Origin: Streptomyces sp. SLBN-31
Lineage (GTDB): Bacteria; Actinomycetota; Actinomycetes; Streptomycetales; Streptomycetaceae
Assembly (NCBI RefSeq): GCF_006715395.1
Contig: NZ_VFNC01000002.1
Coordinates: forward strand, 310,001-374,000
Direction: 5' to 3'
DNA: 64,000 nt
Shown: positions 54,084 to 64,000 of the stretch, piece by piece
Layout of the letters: every line of letters starts with the position of its first letter
Position numbering within the stretch: the first letter of the stretch is position 1
Translations under genes and position numbers: made by a program
The notes under the pieces: generated by a model
The model's database searches: none
What the model was told of the DNA's origin: nothing
Seen by the model: the letters and a program-made list of their open reading frames with translations, nothing else

Positions 54084-54830
54084 CTATCGCGTGGGGACCA
54101 AGGGAAGATCGTCGGTGTACGAGTTCACCGGCTTGGGGGCTTCCTCCACGGAACGGGCGTCGAGTGCGACGGACGCGGAGCTGGTGCCGAGGGTTCCGCC
54201 GGGGTGCCAGGTACCCGTGACGGACACCCAGGTGTCGGCCGGCGGGGCCGAGCCGTAGATCCGTAGCTTCACGGTCTGGGCGTCGGCCGCACAGCAGGAA
54301 ATGATGATGCGGGTCAGGTACCAGCTGCCGGGCTGTTTGCCGGGCGTGACCAGACCGCTCAGCTGGACCGTACGTCCCTTGATGGCCCGCGTGCGGTCCT
54401 GCTGAACGCGGAGGGTGAAGTCGGTGAGGGTGATCGGAAGCGGCGAGGTGGCAGGCAGCGGGTCGAACCTGTCCTGCTGCGTGACCGCCTTGGCCGGCTC
54501 ACGGGCAGCGGTGTACGCCCCGAGGGCGGGCGGGGCGTAGAGCAGCAGGCTCAGAGCCGGGAGGAACAGCAGCCACGCGACGCGGGGCGCGCTGGAATGG
54601 TCGTGCCCATGGCCGCCCTCGCCATGAGGAACGTGCTCTTCGTGCTCGTCCCTCCTGCCGTAGGACATCGCGTCTGCCACGCCGAGCAGGATCAGCAGGA
54701 CGCCGGAGGCGATGAGCAGCGGGCGCATCCCCTCCTTGACGTAGCGCAGGTACAGGTCGGTGAACAGGGCGATGTGCAGCAGGCCGAGCCCGCTGAGGGC
54801 GAGCAGAGTGATCTGAAGCGGACGTCTCAC
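54084..54830 (-). CDS. TIGR03943/YcgQ-like membrane protein
   Basis: 248 residues from a GTG at 54830. Two to three N-terminal membrane segments with a His-rich cytosolic loop (HEEHVPHGEGGHGHDHSS) are followed by an extracellular domain with FTLRVQQDRTRAIKGRTVQLSGLV, ISCCAADAQTVKLRIYG. The two Cys and the His cluster suggest metal binding. Homologues pair with DUF318 permeases (YcgR) and are often zinc-responsive. It overlaps the permease stop by 4 bp. Confidence 0.82.
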   Translation of the reverse strand: MRRPLQITLLALSGLGLLHIALFTDLYLRYVKEGMRPLLIASGVLLILLGVADAMSYGRRDEHEEHVPHGEGGHGHDHSSAPRVAWLLFLPALSLLLYAPPALGAYTAAREPAKAVTQQDRFDPLPATSPLPITLTDFTLRVQQDRTRAIKGRTVQLSGLVTPGKQPGSWYLTRIIISCCAADAQTVKLRIYGSAPPADTWVSVTGTWHPGGTLGTSSASVALDARSVEEAPKPVNSYTDDLPLVPTR

Positions 54831-55861
54831 AGCAGTGCTCCCCCGATCAGCGCGCTGGAAAGGACCGCGACGACGACCGTGGCGGCGGAGAACCGGAGCG
54901 CGAAGGCCCGGCCGAAGGTGCCCGTCTGGAGGGCGATCAGCTTCAGGTCGACCATCGGGCCGACCACCATGAACGCCAGCCGTGCGACCGGCGAGAACCC
55001 GCTCAGTGAGGCCGCCACGAAGGCGTCCGCCTCCGAGCACACCGCCAGCAGGATCGCCAGCCCGGCCAGAAACAGCACCGACAGCCAGGCCGAGCCGGAA
55101 AAGGTCTCCAGCACGGAACGGGGCACCGCCACGTTGAACGTGGCCGCCGCCATGGCCCCCACCACCAGGAAGCCGCCCGCGTGCAGGAAGTCGTGCTGGA
55201 AACCGGCCCGGAACTCCCGCCACCGGCTCGCCCCGGCCTGGTGCCCTGTGTGCCGTACGGCCGGCTTCAGCCATTCGGCACGCCCCAGCCACAACCACAG
55301 CCAGCCCATCACCGACGCCGTGACGATCGAGGCCAGCAGCCTGGCGGCGACCATCGCCGGGTGCCCGGGGAAGGCGACAGCGGTGGCTGTCAGGACCACC
55401 GGGTTGATCGCCGGTGCCGACAGCAGGAACGCGAAGGCGGCCGCAGGCGTGACACCGCGGCCGATGAGACTGTTCGCCACCGGCACCGACGCGCACTCGC
55501 AGCCCGGCAGGACGACTCCCGCCATACCGGCCACCGGCACGGCGAGCACCGGCCGGCGTGGCAGCACCCGGCTGAACACACGGGCCGGGACGAACGCGTT
55601 GATGGCGCCGGACAACGCCGTGCCCAGCAGAAGGAACGGCAGCGCCTGCACCGTGACGGCGAGGCAGACGGTCCGCCACGCCTGCATCGCGGGGGTCTGC
55701 AACCCCTTGCCCACGAGGTACAGGACCGTTCCGGGCACGATGGCCGCGCCGAGAAAGATGAGCGGCCAGGTCCGTGGCCAGCCGGGGGCGGCCTCGTCCT
55801 TCACCGTTCTGTCCGAGTCGGCCTGCTCGGCCGCCTCCGCCAGTTCTGCTGTTCGCTGCAT
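54827..55861 (-). CDS. DUF318/YraQ-type permease (YcgR-like)
   Basis: 344 residues from the ATG at 55861, with GGAGCGGCA upstream. About eight membrane segments. AGVVLPGCECASVPVANSLIGRGVTPAAAFAFLLSAPAINPVVL and LAVCSEADAFVAASLSGFSP carry the family's Cys pair CEC and Asp/Glu residues in the membrane. Permeases of this group move metal ions or organic acids, with partner TIGR03943 downstream. No Zur-type box was recognised in the gap upstream. Confidence 0.85.
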   Translation of the reverse strand: MQRTAELAEAAEQADSDRTVKDEAAPGWPRTWPLIFLGAAIVPGTVLYLVGKGLQTPAMQAWRTVCLAVTVQALPFLLLGTALSGAINAFVPARVFSRVLPRRPVLAVPVAGMAGVVLPGCECASVPVANSLIGRGVTPAAAFAFLLSAPAINPVVLTATAVAFPGHPAMVAARLLASIVTASVMGWLWLWLGRAEWLKPAVRHTGHQAGASRWREFRAGFQHDFLHAGGFLVVGAMAAATFNVAVPRSVLETFSGSAWLSVLFLAGLAILLAVCSEADAFVAASLSGFSPVARLAFMVVGPMVDLKLIALQTGTFGRAFALRFSAATVVVAVLSSALIGGALL

Positions 55862-55942
55862 TGCCGCTCCGCCTGTCAGATGATCGGGGCAAACATAGCG
55901 GGCGCCTGCGAACACGAAACAAGAACACGCCGACCGCCGAGC

Positions 55943-57075
55943 TCAGGGGAAGCGGCCGGAAAAGCACGAGGCCCTGGCCGGGCCGGGGCCGTCCAGGGCT
56001 CGTCGCCTGCGTAAAGCTGTGTGCCGCTGCTCGAGAGCGAAGCTCCGGGTACGGGATCGGTGTCGTCCTCCGAATGGGCCGTGGGCCGTGGGCCGGCGGC
56101 CTCGGCCGTCTCGGAACGTGTCCGGAACCGAGCGCTTCAGCGTCCAGGCGATCGCGGTGGGGGCGGTCGCCGCGAGAGCGGCCAGTATCGGCGTGGTGTG
56201 GCCTCCCGCGCCGTCGGCCGCGGCGGCGACGGGGTTCGCAAACCCCGTTCGGCCGAGCAGCCAGCCGACCCGGCGACGGCCGTGAGTACCGCGCCGGCCA
56301 GGCGCTCCCCGGCCTGGACGCGGAGGCGGGCGAGGACCAGCAGCGAGAGCAGGGCCAGGCAGACCAGCTGGCCCGCACCAAGGAGAAGGCCATGCCGTGG
56401 CCCAGACCGAAGACGCCGGCCACGGTCGCCTCCCTGCCGGGAAACAGGGGGCGGATGGCGTGGACCGCACCCACCAGGATGCTGACAGCGATGAACCTCC
56501 ACCGGCCGTCCGGGGATGTCGAGGCGGCCCAGAGAACTCGCGGCCAGGGCGACCGAGTGGCCCACGGTGAAGGCGAGCGTGGTACGGCCGATACGGGCAA
56601 GCGCCGTGCGAGCGCTCACCAGGCCGTTCCAACCGCCCCTGCCGGCGGCCAGGGGGGGCCGACAGGAGGAGGATCAGCAGGAACAGCAGATGATCGGTGC
56701 CGGTGAGGATGTGGTTGCCGCCGAGTTCGGCCATCGCCACGAAGCAGCGCCACGTGCCGCCGGCCCCGAGATCGACCTTCAGCGGCGGGACCTTCATGTG
56801 CCGGACGTCGAGCTCGATGCTGCCGACCTGCGTGACGCCCGTGCCGTCGACCTGCCCGGCCGCTCAGTCCTGACGGTCCGTTACCAGCGTGACGTGCGTG
56901 ACGACTTGGCGGAGGATGACGTCGTAGCCGAAGGTGCGGCGTACGTCCGCGCCGGCGGGCGTGGTGAGCGCGGCCCGGACGGTCGGCTCGCGGTACGGGC
57001 CGGTGGCCGTCTGCCGGGTGCGGCTCAGGTGCATCGCGCCGATGCCGACGCGCCATGCCTTGCCGGCGGTCGTGG
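55943..57075 (-). pseudogene. HupE/UreJ-family gene, multiply frameshifted
   Basis: The conserved sequence is spread over three frames. GKAWRVGIGAMHLSRTRQTATGPYREPTVRAALTTPAG, then an in-frame TGA at 56864, KVDLGAGGTWRCFVAMAELGGNHILTGTDHLLFLLILLL (the HupE metal-site motif), TLAFTVGHSVALAASSLGRLDIPGRPVEV, ILVGAVHAIRPLFPGREATVAGVFGLGHGMAFSL and SAGWLLGRTGFANPVAAAADGAGG. The order is colinear with intact HupE proteins (~330 residues), so at least four frameshifts plus the TGA disable it. It joins a DUF3500 remnant upstream. Confidence 0.75.
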
Positions 57076-57505
57076 TCGGGTGGGTGATGTTCACGGCGAG
57101 AGGTGGTGGCCCGCCGAAGTGCAGCTGCCAGGTGCCGGACTTCGACGTGCTGCCCAGGAAGGCCAGGCAGTAGGAGCCGCTGCCGTACGAGAAGCCTCCC
57201 TGGCCGCCGCCGGTGCCGCCGGAGGGCGGGGGGCCGGTCGGGAGGTCGGTGGCCGTCGCGCTCGGATCCGCCGAGGCCGAGTCGGTGGCCGAGGGGGCTG
57301 TCGAGGCCGAGCCGGTGGCTTCCGCCGAGGCCAGGACGTCGTCGGCCTTGGGGGTCTGCAGGACGTGCTCGTAGCCGGTGTCCTTGCCCGAGCCCAGGGC
57401 CACCTTCAACACGTGCTCGGCGGCGGTCAGTTGATCGGCGCTCAGTGAGCCGAACTCGATGCCGGGCCGGCAGGAGGAACCGCACGGCAGGTCCGACCAG
57501 CATCC
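57075..57505 (-). pseudogene. DUF3500 remnant joined in frame to the HupE remnant
   Basis: WSDLPCGSSCRPGIEFGSLSADQLTAAEHVLKVALGSGKDTGYEHVLQ and, after a Ser/Ala/Thr-rich insertion, YCLAFLGSTSKSGTWQLHFGGPPPLAVNIT are DUF3500 family blocks. A TGA lies just before the first Trp, and the ~270 residues that should precede or follow are gone. The frame passes straight into HupE sequence at about 57075, so one deletion fused the two genes in frame. Confidence 0.65.
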
Positions 57506-57583
57506 TCATGCCGGGCCCGAAGATTCGGGACTTGTGTGGTGCGGGGTCGGGGACCGGTCGCCCGGTCCCCGGTCACGCGCCGG

Positions 57584-58780
57584 TCAGGTCCGGTAGGCGT
57601 AGTACGCCGCGTTCGGGTACGACGCGACGATGCTTGCCACCGACCTGCGGAAGGTGTTGGTGGAGTGGTACGTCACGTACGGCACCCCCTGCGGGCTGCG
57701 GTAGGTGACGATCATCGTGTGGTCCTTGGAGCCGTCCTTGTCGAAGTCCATCTGCAGCACGTCGCCGACGTCCAGCTGGTAGACGTTGGCAAGGCTGGTG
57801 GCCCGCTTCGAGTTCAGCGCGAACCAGGAGAACTCGTTGACGCCGACGAACGAGTCCGACTGGATGTCGGAGTTGCCGAACCACTTCGTGTAGTCGTACA
57901 CGTAGCCGGGAACGTGCTTCCAGCCGCCCGCCTTCAGCGACTGGCTGACGAAGTTGGTGCAGTCGCCTCCGCCGCCCTGGCCGTTGAAGTTCGGGTACGC
58001 GGGGTTGTAGTTGCTCCAGTACTTCTCCGCGTACGCGGCCATCGCCTTGTAGTCGTAGCCGGTGGCGGAGAAGTTCTTCGGGTTCGCGGGCGCGGGCCAC
58101 GTGGTGGCGGAACGCGTAGCCGAGGGCATGTTGTCGTCGGCCGTGGTCGGCGCCGCCTTGATGGACGGCTTGGCCGGCTGGTTGACCGCGAGGTAGCCCG
58201 CGTCGGTCTCCCGGATGTTCGACAGCTGCCAGTTGCCGTTGGAGTCGGCCGTGAAGGTCAGCTTGTGGTGAGCCTGGAAGCCGGTCGTCTTCGGCTCGTT
58301 GCCGCTGACCTTCTCCCCGCCGACCTTCTTGTACGTCAGCGTGGTCGTCTCGGTGACCTGCACCGTGGCATGCCGACCTCGGACGACCGTCCGGTCCAGC
58401 GAGACCTTGGTGTTGCCCGCGCTGTAGGTCTCACCGAGCGCCTGCAGACGGGACTTACGGTTGCGCAGCTGGGACAGAGCGGTCTTCTCGTCGTCCGACA
58501 GCGTGGAGGACATGCTCACATCGCCGGAGAAGCGGGACGACAGCGGCGTGCGCCGCCCTTTGCCGCTGTCCAGCAGAGCGTCCGTGCGCTCGGTGAAGAC
58601 CGCGTCGGCCAGCCGCTGGAAGGTGGCCTTGGTCGCCGGGTCCACGGTCGGCTGGTCGGCCCCGACCGCGGCGCCCGCACTCCAGTTGGGCAGCAGCGCC
58701 GCACCGGCGACCACCGATGCGGCGGCCGCCGTCACTATGGTCACGTGACGCCGTCTGCGGCTCAGTTTCCTTGATTTCAC
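57584..58780 (-). CDS. Secreted amidase-domain (Amidase_6) protein
   Basis: 398 residues from a GTG at 58780. The N-terminus (SRRRRHVTIVTAAAASVVAGAALLP) is a basic, possibly Tat-like signal. A helical and NTF2-like region (to ~215) precedes the Amidase_6 domain from ~235: YDYKAMAAYAEKYWSNYNPAYPNFNGQGGGGDCTNFVSQSLKAGGW, with Cys as nucleophile, and DHTMIVTYRSPQGVPYVTYHSTN containing the catalytic His. Such NlpC/P60-like enzymes act in the cell wall or on external amides. Confidence 0.82.
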   Translation of the reverse strand: MKSRKLSRRRRHVTIVTAAAASVVAGAALLPNWSAGAAVGADQPTVDPATKATFQRLADAVFTERTDALLDSGKGRRTPLSSRFSGDVSMSSTLSDDEKTALSQLRNRKSRLQALGETYSAGNTKVSLDRTVVRGRHATVQVTETTTLTYKKVGGEKVSGNEPKTTGFQAHHKLTFTADSNGNWQLSNIRETDAGYLAVNQPAKPSIKAAPTTADDNMPSATRSATTWPAPANPKNFSATGYDYKAMAAYAEKYWSNYNPAYPNFNGQGGGGDCTNFVSQSLKAGGWKHVPGYVYDYTKWFGNSDIQSDSFVGVNEFSWFALNSKRATSLANVYQLDVGDVLQMDFDKDGSKDHTMIVTYRSPQGVPYVTYHSTNTFRRSVASIVASYPNAAYYAYRT

Positions 58781-59012
58781 TCGATTTTCCCCTCTGCCGG
58801 CACAGCGATGTACGTACCGGGCGACGGAATCTTCGCACGCCGTGTGTAGCTGCTGTGAAGGGGGATGCGCCAGTGAAACCGACGAAGTGGCCGCCGACGC
58901 AGGACCGTCGACGCGCCGAGCCAGACAGACCGGCACAGTGCCGACCTCATGGGCGGGAACGGTTCTGTGGTCGCATAGCCTCTCTTGGCACGCGCACGAC
59001 AAGGGGAGGATT

Positions 59013-59792
59013 ATGAGAGGCAGAACAGCCTGGGCCGCGGCCGGCGGAGCGGTGGCTCTGGTGCTGGCCACCGCGACCGGCGCCCACGCCGAGGGGCGGG
59101 GCGACGTCCGGGTGGTGAAGACCGTGGTCAACGGCGGCGGCAACGTCATCGTGGGTACGTCGAGGACGATCCGCTACCCGATCGACATCACCGTCAAGGA
59201 CGACTCGGGGGTGAAGGGACTCACCCACGTCAGCACCTTCAACATGACGAACGGCTGGTCGTTCGCGACGTGGGACGGCGACTCGTCCTGCACGAAGAAG
59301 AGCGCGACCACCTCGGTGTGCCGGGCCACGATGACCATCGACCCCGCCTGGATCGCCGACAGCGACGACACCGACAGCAACAAGGTCGCCGGCGTCTGGC
59401 AGGTCAACGCTACCGTCAAGGCGAAGGACGGCGACTACTGGATCTCCGACCACATCGCCGAGTACAAGGTGAAGCGGGCCGTTCAGCTCCCGACAGTGAT
59501 CGCACCCGAGTCGGTCGCCAAGGGCTCCACGGTGACCGTCACCGGCAAGCTCTCGCGGGCCAACTGGGAGGACCTCAAGTACCACGGGTTCACCGGTCAG
59601 CAGGTCAGGCTCCAGTTCCGGCAGAAGGGCGCCGCCCACTACAGCACGGTCAAGACCGTGACGACGGGCGACGCGGGGAAGCTGGCCACCAAGGTCACCG
59701 TCACGGCGGCAGGCAGCTGGCGCTGGTACTTCCCCGGCACGACGACCACCTCGCGGAAGGTGTCCACCGGAGAGGTGCTCAACCTGAAGTGA
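59013..59792 (+). CDS. Secreted protein, unknown
   Basis: 259 residues from an ATG at 59013 with GGGGAGGA upstream. Signal peptide (TAWAAAGGAVALVLATATGAHA, cleavage after AHA near 26). The mature part is beta-rich with two Cys (DSSCTKKSATTSVCRA) near 100, and an Ig-like C-terminal part (APESVAKGSTVTVTGKLSRANWEDLKYHGFTGQQVRLQFRQKG) as in Streptomyces calcium-dependent or adhesin-like proteins. No catalytic motif. It is followed by a strong terminator. Confidence 0.78.
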   Translation: MRGRTAWAAAGGAVALVLATATGAHAEGRGDVRVVKTVVNGGGNVIVGTSRTIRYPIDITVKDDSGVKGLTHVSTFNMTNGWSFATWDGDSSCTKKSATTSVCRATMTIDPAWIADSDDTDSNKVAGVWQVNATVKAKDGDYWISDHIAEYKVKRAVQLPTVIAPESVAKGSTVTVTGKLSRANWEDLKYHGFTGQQVRLQFRQKGAAHYSTVKTVTTGDAGKLATKVTVTAAGSWRWYFPGTTTTSRKVSTGEVLNLK

Positions 59793-59810
59793 TCGGCGAA
59801 CGACGCCGTG

Positions 59811-59841
59811 GGGGCCCGGAGGCGTTCGTTCTCCGGGCCCC
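59811..59841 (+). terminator. Hairpin terminator
   Basis: GGGGCCCGGAG-N9-CTCCGGGCCCC, a perfect 11-bp stem 18 bp after the secreted-protein stop. Confidence 0.75.
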
Positions 59842-59865
59842 GACTCAGCCGCGCTGCGAAAAGCG

Positions 59866-59895
59866 TTGGACGGCCGATGCCGGGGCTTGTAGCTT
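59866..59895 (+). promoter_or_regulatory. Candidate promoter of the flavin monooxygenase unit
   Basis: TTGGAC at 59866 and TAGCTT at 59890 are 18 bp apart, about 40 bp upstream of the leader ORF. The spacer ends in GGGGCTTG. This is a sequence-only prediction. Confidence 0.4.
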
Positions 59896-59932
59896 GCGGT
59901 GGACCGTGACACCGCCCGAGGAGGTGAGACCC

Positions 59933-61484
<1,552 letters not shown>

Positions 61485-61491
61485 CCCTGCC

Positions 61492-61529
61492 GCGGTGCTC
61501 TGACGCCCCGGCCGGCGTCAGAGCACCGC
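61492..61529. terminator. Strong bidirectional hairpin
   Basis: GCGGTGCTCTGACGCC-N6-GGCGTCAGAGCACCGC, a perfect 16-bp stem just after the monooxygenase stop and before the convergent small gene. Confidence 0.85.
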
Positions 61530-61556
61530 GCCCGACACCTCACCGCCGTGCCCGGC

Positions 61557-61841
61557 TCACACCGTCACCAGTCGCTCGAAGAAGAACTCGTGCTTGAGGA
61601 ACGACGTCTCGTGCTCCGCCCCCGGGTACGGCGGGATCAGCTGGGCGGCCTGGAAGAGACGCCAGCCGTCCTGGAGTGCGGCGACACCGGTCTCGTACGG
61701 CGGCTGGTCCTCGTCTCCGGTGGTGGGCCGGGTCGTGCCGGTGCCGTCGTAACGTGCCCATCCGATGACCGGGGAGTCGAGTGCGGAAGTGTCCAGGTAC
61801 AGGACGAGGACCTGCTGCCGTACCGTGTTCGAACTGGTCAC
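61557..61841 (-). CDS. Small conserved protein coupled to PhyH dioxygenase
   Basis: 94 residues from a GTG at 61841, overlapping the preceding stop by 4 bp. QVLVLYLDTSALDSPVIGWARYDGTG, ETGVAALQDGWRLFQAAQLIPPYPGAEHETSFLKHEFFFERLV appears to be one small alpha/beta domain. The function is unknown. Translational coupling suggests it is a partner or modulator of the dioxygenase. Confidence 0.7.
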   Translation of the reverse strand: MTSSNTVRQQVLVLYLDTSALDSPVIGWARYDGTGTTRPTTGDEDQPPYETGVAALQDGWRLFQAAQLIPPYPGAEHETSFLKHEFFFERLVTV

Positions 61842-62656
61842 GCGTGGCTCCTCTGCGCAGGTCGGTTCGAGATCCGGGTGGCCCAGTACTCGATGTCGAA
61901 GTCCGGGTCACCGCACAGGACCCGCCAGAGCCTGATCCGGTTGTGGATCTCCAGACGGCCGGTGGCCGTTTCGTACCAGGGGAAGGTCCGTCCCAACTCC
62001 TCGCGGACAGCCGGGCCTTGGAGGTCTGTGGTGTCCCACAGCCGTGTCTGCGGCACGGTCGGGTTGAAACGGATCTTGTACATGTGGCGGACGGTGTCAC
62101 TGTCGTTGCGGCGGCCGCCGTGCCAGACGCCGTGGTGCAGCAGCAGGACCGTGCCGGCCGGGCAGGTCAGCCGGCTCTGGCCGCGCAGGTTCTGGTAACG
62201 GCCGGTGTCCGACTCGTTGGTGCGGCGCAGATGGCTGCCCGGGACGACGAGCGTGCCGCCCATGTCCGCGGTGACCTCCTGCGGGTAGTACATCAGCTGC
62301 ACGTCGAAGGCGTCGGTCCGCAGGTCGATGAGGGCGTCGGCGTGCAAGGGCTGCGCGCTGCCCTCATGCGGTTGACGGGTGTGCACGAAGTGGTGGTCGA
62401 CCGTGGGATCGGGGCCCACCAGGCTCTCCAAAGCGCCCGCGACCGACGGCAGTTCGACGAGCCGCCGGGCGAAGGATCCCACGGGGAACGCCTTCGGCAC
62501 AGCGGTGCCGTACGGAACCGGTGGCAGTCCCTCGGCGAAGACGCCGAACGCCTCCTCGTTCAGCTCACGGGGCACGACGCCGTCCAGGCGCAGGAAGCCC
62601 TGTGCCACGAACCGCGCCACCTGGGCAGAGCTCAGCAGTTGTCGTGTGGTTGGCAT
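61838..62656 (-). CDS. Phytanoyl-CoA dioxygenase (PhyH) family protein
   Basis: 272 residues. HADALIDL (HxD) near residue 105 and the distal His in HHGVWHGGRRNDSD near 180 bind Fe(II). The Arg in MYKIRFNP fits 2-oxoglutarate binding, and PGSHLRR is the family turn. PhyH enzymes hydroxylate diverse small molecules. It heads a two-gene operon and is divergent from an AraC regulator. Confidence 0.88.
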   Translation of the reverse strand: MPTTRQLLSSAQVARFVAQGFLRLDGVVPRELNEEAFGVFAEGLPPVPYGTAVPKAFPVGSFARRLVELPSVAGALESLVGPDPTVDHHFVHTRQPHEGSAQPLHADALIDLRTDAFDVQLMYYPQEVTADMGGTLVVPGSHLRRTNESDTGRYQNLRGQSRLTCPAGTVLLLHHGVWHGGRRNDSDTVRHMYKIRFNPTVPQTRLWDTTDLQGPAVREELGRTFPWYETATGRLEIHNRIRLWRVLCGDPDFDIEYWATRISNRPAQRSHA

Positions 62657-62726
62657 ACGGCAACCGTAGGAAGAGACGGCTTGCTCGTCGTGGGCTGTAA
62701 TCGGCGATCACTGGTAATTTTCCGCC

Positions 62727-63512
62727 ATGACACACTCCGTCGAGCTGACCCTCGACCTGCCTCCGCACGTGGAGAACGCGGGTGTGGGCATCCATGGCCA
62801 CGCGGGGCCGCACGAGGTGTTCCGGCTGCCGCACCTGTGGCAGCTCCATCTGTACACCTACTCCGGCACCCTGGAGTTCGACGGCTTCCGGCATCCGATC
62901 CGCCCCGGACACGTCAGCCTCGTACCGCCCGCCACAGAGGTCCACTTCCACTACGACCGCACGCCCTCCCAGCACCTGTACGCCCACTTCGCGCTGCCCG
63001 GAGACGGAGAGCGGCGCCGGATCCCTGCGATGCAGGACGCGGGAGCGGATGCCGCGATCCTCACCGCGATGCTGCGGCAGACGGTGGCCGCGGGCTCCCA
63101 CTCCCCCACCCGCGCCGCGGCGGAACTCTGGACCATGCTGTGGCGCCTGACCACCCTGGCCCGCGCCTCCGGTACCGGGGAGGGAGCCCGGCATCCCGCC
63201 CTGCGGACCGCCATGGCCCACATCGAGCAGCATCTGGCGGAGCAGTTGAGCGTCCCGGACATCGCCCGTGCCGCCGGGATCTCCCACACCCAGCTCACCC
63301 GCCTGTTCCGCAAGGACACCGGACTCACCGTCGTCGGCTACGTCCGGCGCCGCCGGATGGAACGCGCCCGGCACCTCCTGATCGCCTCGACGCTCGCCAT
63401 CCCGGCGATCGCCGCGACCGTCGGCATCCCCGACCTGCAGGCGTTCAACAAGACGTGCCACCGGGAACTGGGCGCCTCACCGCGTGCCGTCAGGCGTTCA
63501 GGAGGTCGATGA
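62727..63512 (+). CDS. AraC-family regulator of the PhyH operon
   Basis: 261 residues. The N-terminal cupin has RLPHLWQLHLYTYSGTLEF and PGHVSLVPPATEVHFHY. The C-terminal HTH pair is SVPDIARAAGISHTQLTRLFRKDTGLTVVGYVRRRRMERARHLLI and AIAATVGIPDLQAFNKTCHRELGASPRAVR. The divergent, 70-bp-gap arrangement suggests control of the dioxygenase operon by a small ligand. Confidence 0.9.
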   Translation: MTHSVELTLDLPPHVENAGVGIHGHAGPHEVFRLPHLWQLHLYTYSGTLEFDGFRHPIRPGHVSLVPPATEVHFHYDRTPSQHLYAHFALPGDGERRRIPAMQDAGADAAILTAMLRQTVAAGSHSPTRAAAELWTMLWRLTTLARASGTGEGARHPALRTAMAHIEQHLAEQLSVPDIARAAGISHTQLTRLFRKDTGLTVVGYVRRRRMERARHLLIASTLAIPAIAATVGIPDLQAFNKTCHRELGASPRAVRRSGGR

Positions 63513-63547
63513 GGGGCGCGTGCACGCGCTCAGTCGGCGCTCTTCGT

Positions 63548-64000
63548 CTACCGGTTGACGGACCGCATGCCCGCCTCGTCGTAACGGTCACCGGCGGCCT
63601 CGGGCAGCTCCGCGTCGATGCGAGCCAGATCGTCCTTCGTCAGGATGATGTCGACCGCCGCGGCGTTCTGCTCCAGGTAGGTGCGGCGCTTGGTGCCCGG
63701 GATCGGCACCAGGTCCTCGCCCTGCGCCAGCACCCACGCGATGGCCAGCTGAGCCGGCGTCACGTCCTTCTCGGCGGCGATCTCCTTGACCTTCGCCGCC
63801 AGTCGCAGGTTCGCCTCCAGATTGGCGTCCTGGAAGCGGGGGTTCTGGCGGCGCCAGTCGTTGGAGTCCAGCTCGTCCGGCGAGGAGAACCGTCCGGCGA
63901 GGAAACCGCGGCCGAGCGGCGAGTACGGGACGAAGCCGATGCCCAGCTCCCGGCAGGCGGGCAGCACCTCGGCCTCCACGTCCCGCGACCACAGCGAGTA
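63548..64000 (-). CDS. Aldo/keto reductase, C-terminal part
   Basis: The frame is open to the right window edge, so the N-terminus is outside. Visible residues [56 protein letters not shown] and [27 protein letters not shown] are the NADPH-binding C-terminal half of AKR family 13-like (YakC) reductases. It converges on the AraC gene. The substrate is not predictable. Confidence 0.9.
   Translation of the reverse strand, partial: YSLWSRDVEAEVLPACRELGIGFVPYSPLGRGFLAGRFSSPDELDSNDWRRQNPRFQDANLEANLRLAAKVKEIAAEKDVTPAQLAIAWVLAQGEDLVPIPGTKRRTYLEQNAAAVDIILTKDDLARIDAELPEAAGDRYDEAGMRSVNR

Noticed and set aside
59882..59889. GGGGCTTG before the Rox-like gene as half of a rifamycin-associated element
   Set aside because: The matching half CAAGCCCC occurs only inside the coding start at about 60052, too far away, and I cannot confirm the published consensus from memory.

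Overview
The window is high-GC (roughly 70%) DNA with strong third-position G/C bias, frequent GTG starts and GGAGG-type ribosome sites. It encodes a WhiB protein, an ANTAR-GAF regulator, an AfsR/LAL-type regulator remnant, DUF5994, DUF4142 and DUF4913 proteins, a twin-arginine enzyme and many small one-component regulators. This is a Streptomyces chromosome, most likely an arm or accessory region: there are almost no core genes (NAD kinase and Sua5 are the housekeeping-like exceptions), operons are short, and decayed genes are common.

Layout. 1-5 kb: end of a DHA2-type MFS exporter, a decayed LAL regulator, a 5'-truncated SRPBCC gene, a dihydrofolate-reductase-fold protein and a double GNAT. 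5-8.7 kb: a lipoprotein, a YihY/BrkB membrane protein, an unrecognised 477-aa protein and a DUF4913 protein. 8.7-14.4 kb: a ROK repressor divergent from a three-gene sugar ABC importer (ATPase, permease, lipoprotein), with ACTAA repeats over the promoter. 14.5-19.5 kb: a Tat-exported carotenoid-oxygenase-like enzyme, then a lipoprotein, a transmembrane Ser/Thr kinase and a coupled membrane protein whose outer domain resembles that of the kinase. 19.5-24.8 kb: an MFS gene broken by one in-frame TGA, DinB, an amine oxidase remnant joined to an alcohol dehydrogenase remnant, LysR and GNAT. 24.9-30.7 kb: DUF4142 with three tandem dyads upstream, an Mrr-like membrane nuclease, an AraC/MFS pair, facing SDR and CYP152 P450 remnants, and an SRPBCC protein. 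31.4-36 kb: a secreted protein, NAD kinase, a MarR/MBL-hydrolase pair and two DUF5994 genes, one with compensating frameshifts.

36.3-42.8 kb: a cold-shock island (csp, a DEAD-box-like protein lacking catalytic motifs and the second helicase domain, a CBS-like protein, a small conserved protein, STAS), then WhiB, a LuxR regulator and a methyltransferase. 42.9-45.6 kb: TetR/AlkB alkane hydroxylase and a LysE exporter. 45.7-50 kb: ANTAR-GAF, small hypotheticals, SMI1/KNR4 and a Doc-like toxin-antitoxin pair. 50.3-56 kb: a DUF485/SSS symporter pair, a GH16-like protein, Sua5, and a YcgQ/YcgR-like membrane pair. 56-57.5 kb: a DUF3500-HupE fusion remnant. 57.6-64 kb: an Amidase_6 protein, a secreted protein, a rifampicin-monooxygenase-like flavoenzyme behind a leader peptide with alternative RNA hairpins, a PhyH dioxygenase operon with a divergent AraC regulator, and the end of an aldo/keto reductase.

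The main theme is gene decay through deletions that join two unrelated truncated genes, alongside intact regulator/target pairs with visible operators. The most testable new signals are the leader-peptide attenuator before the flavin monooxygenase, the kinase/membrane-protein pair with paralogous ectodomains, the three tandem dyads upstream of the DUF4142 gene, and the catalytically disarmed cold-shock helicase. No tRNA, rRNA, insertion sequence or CRISPR array was seen.
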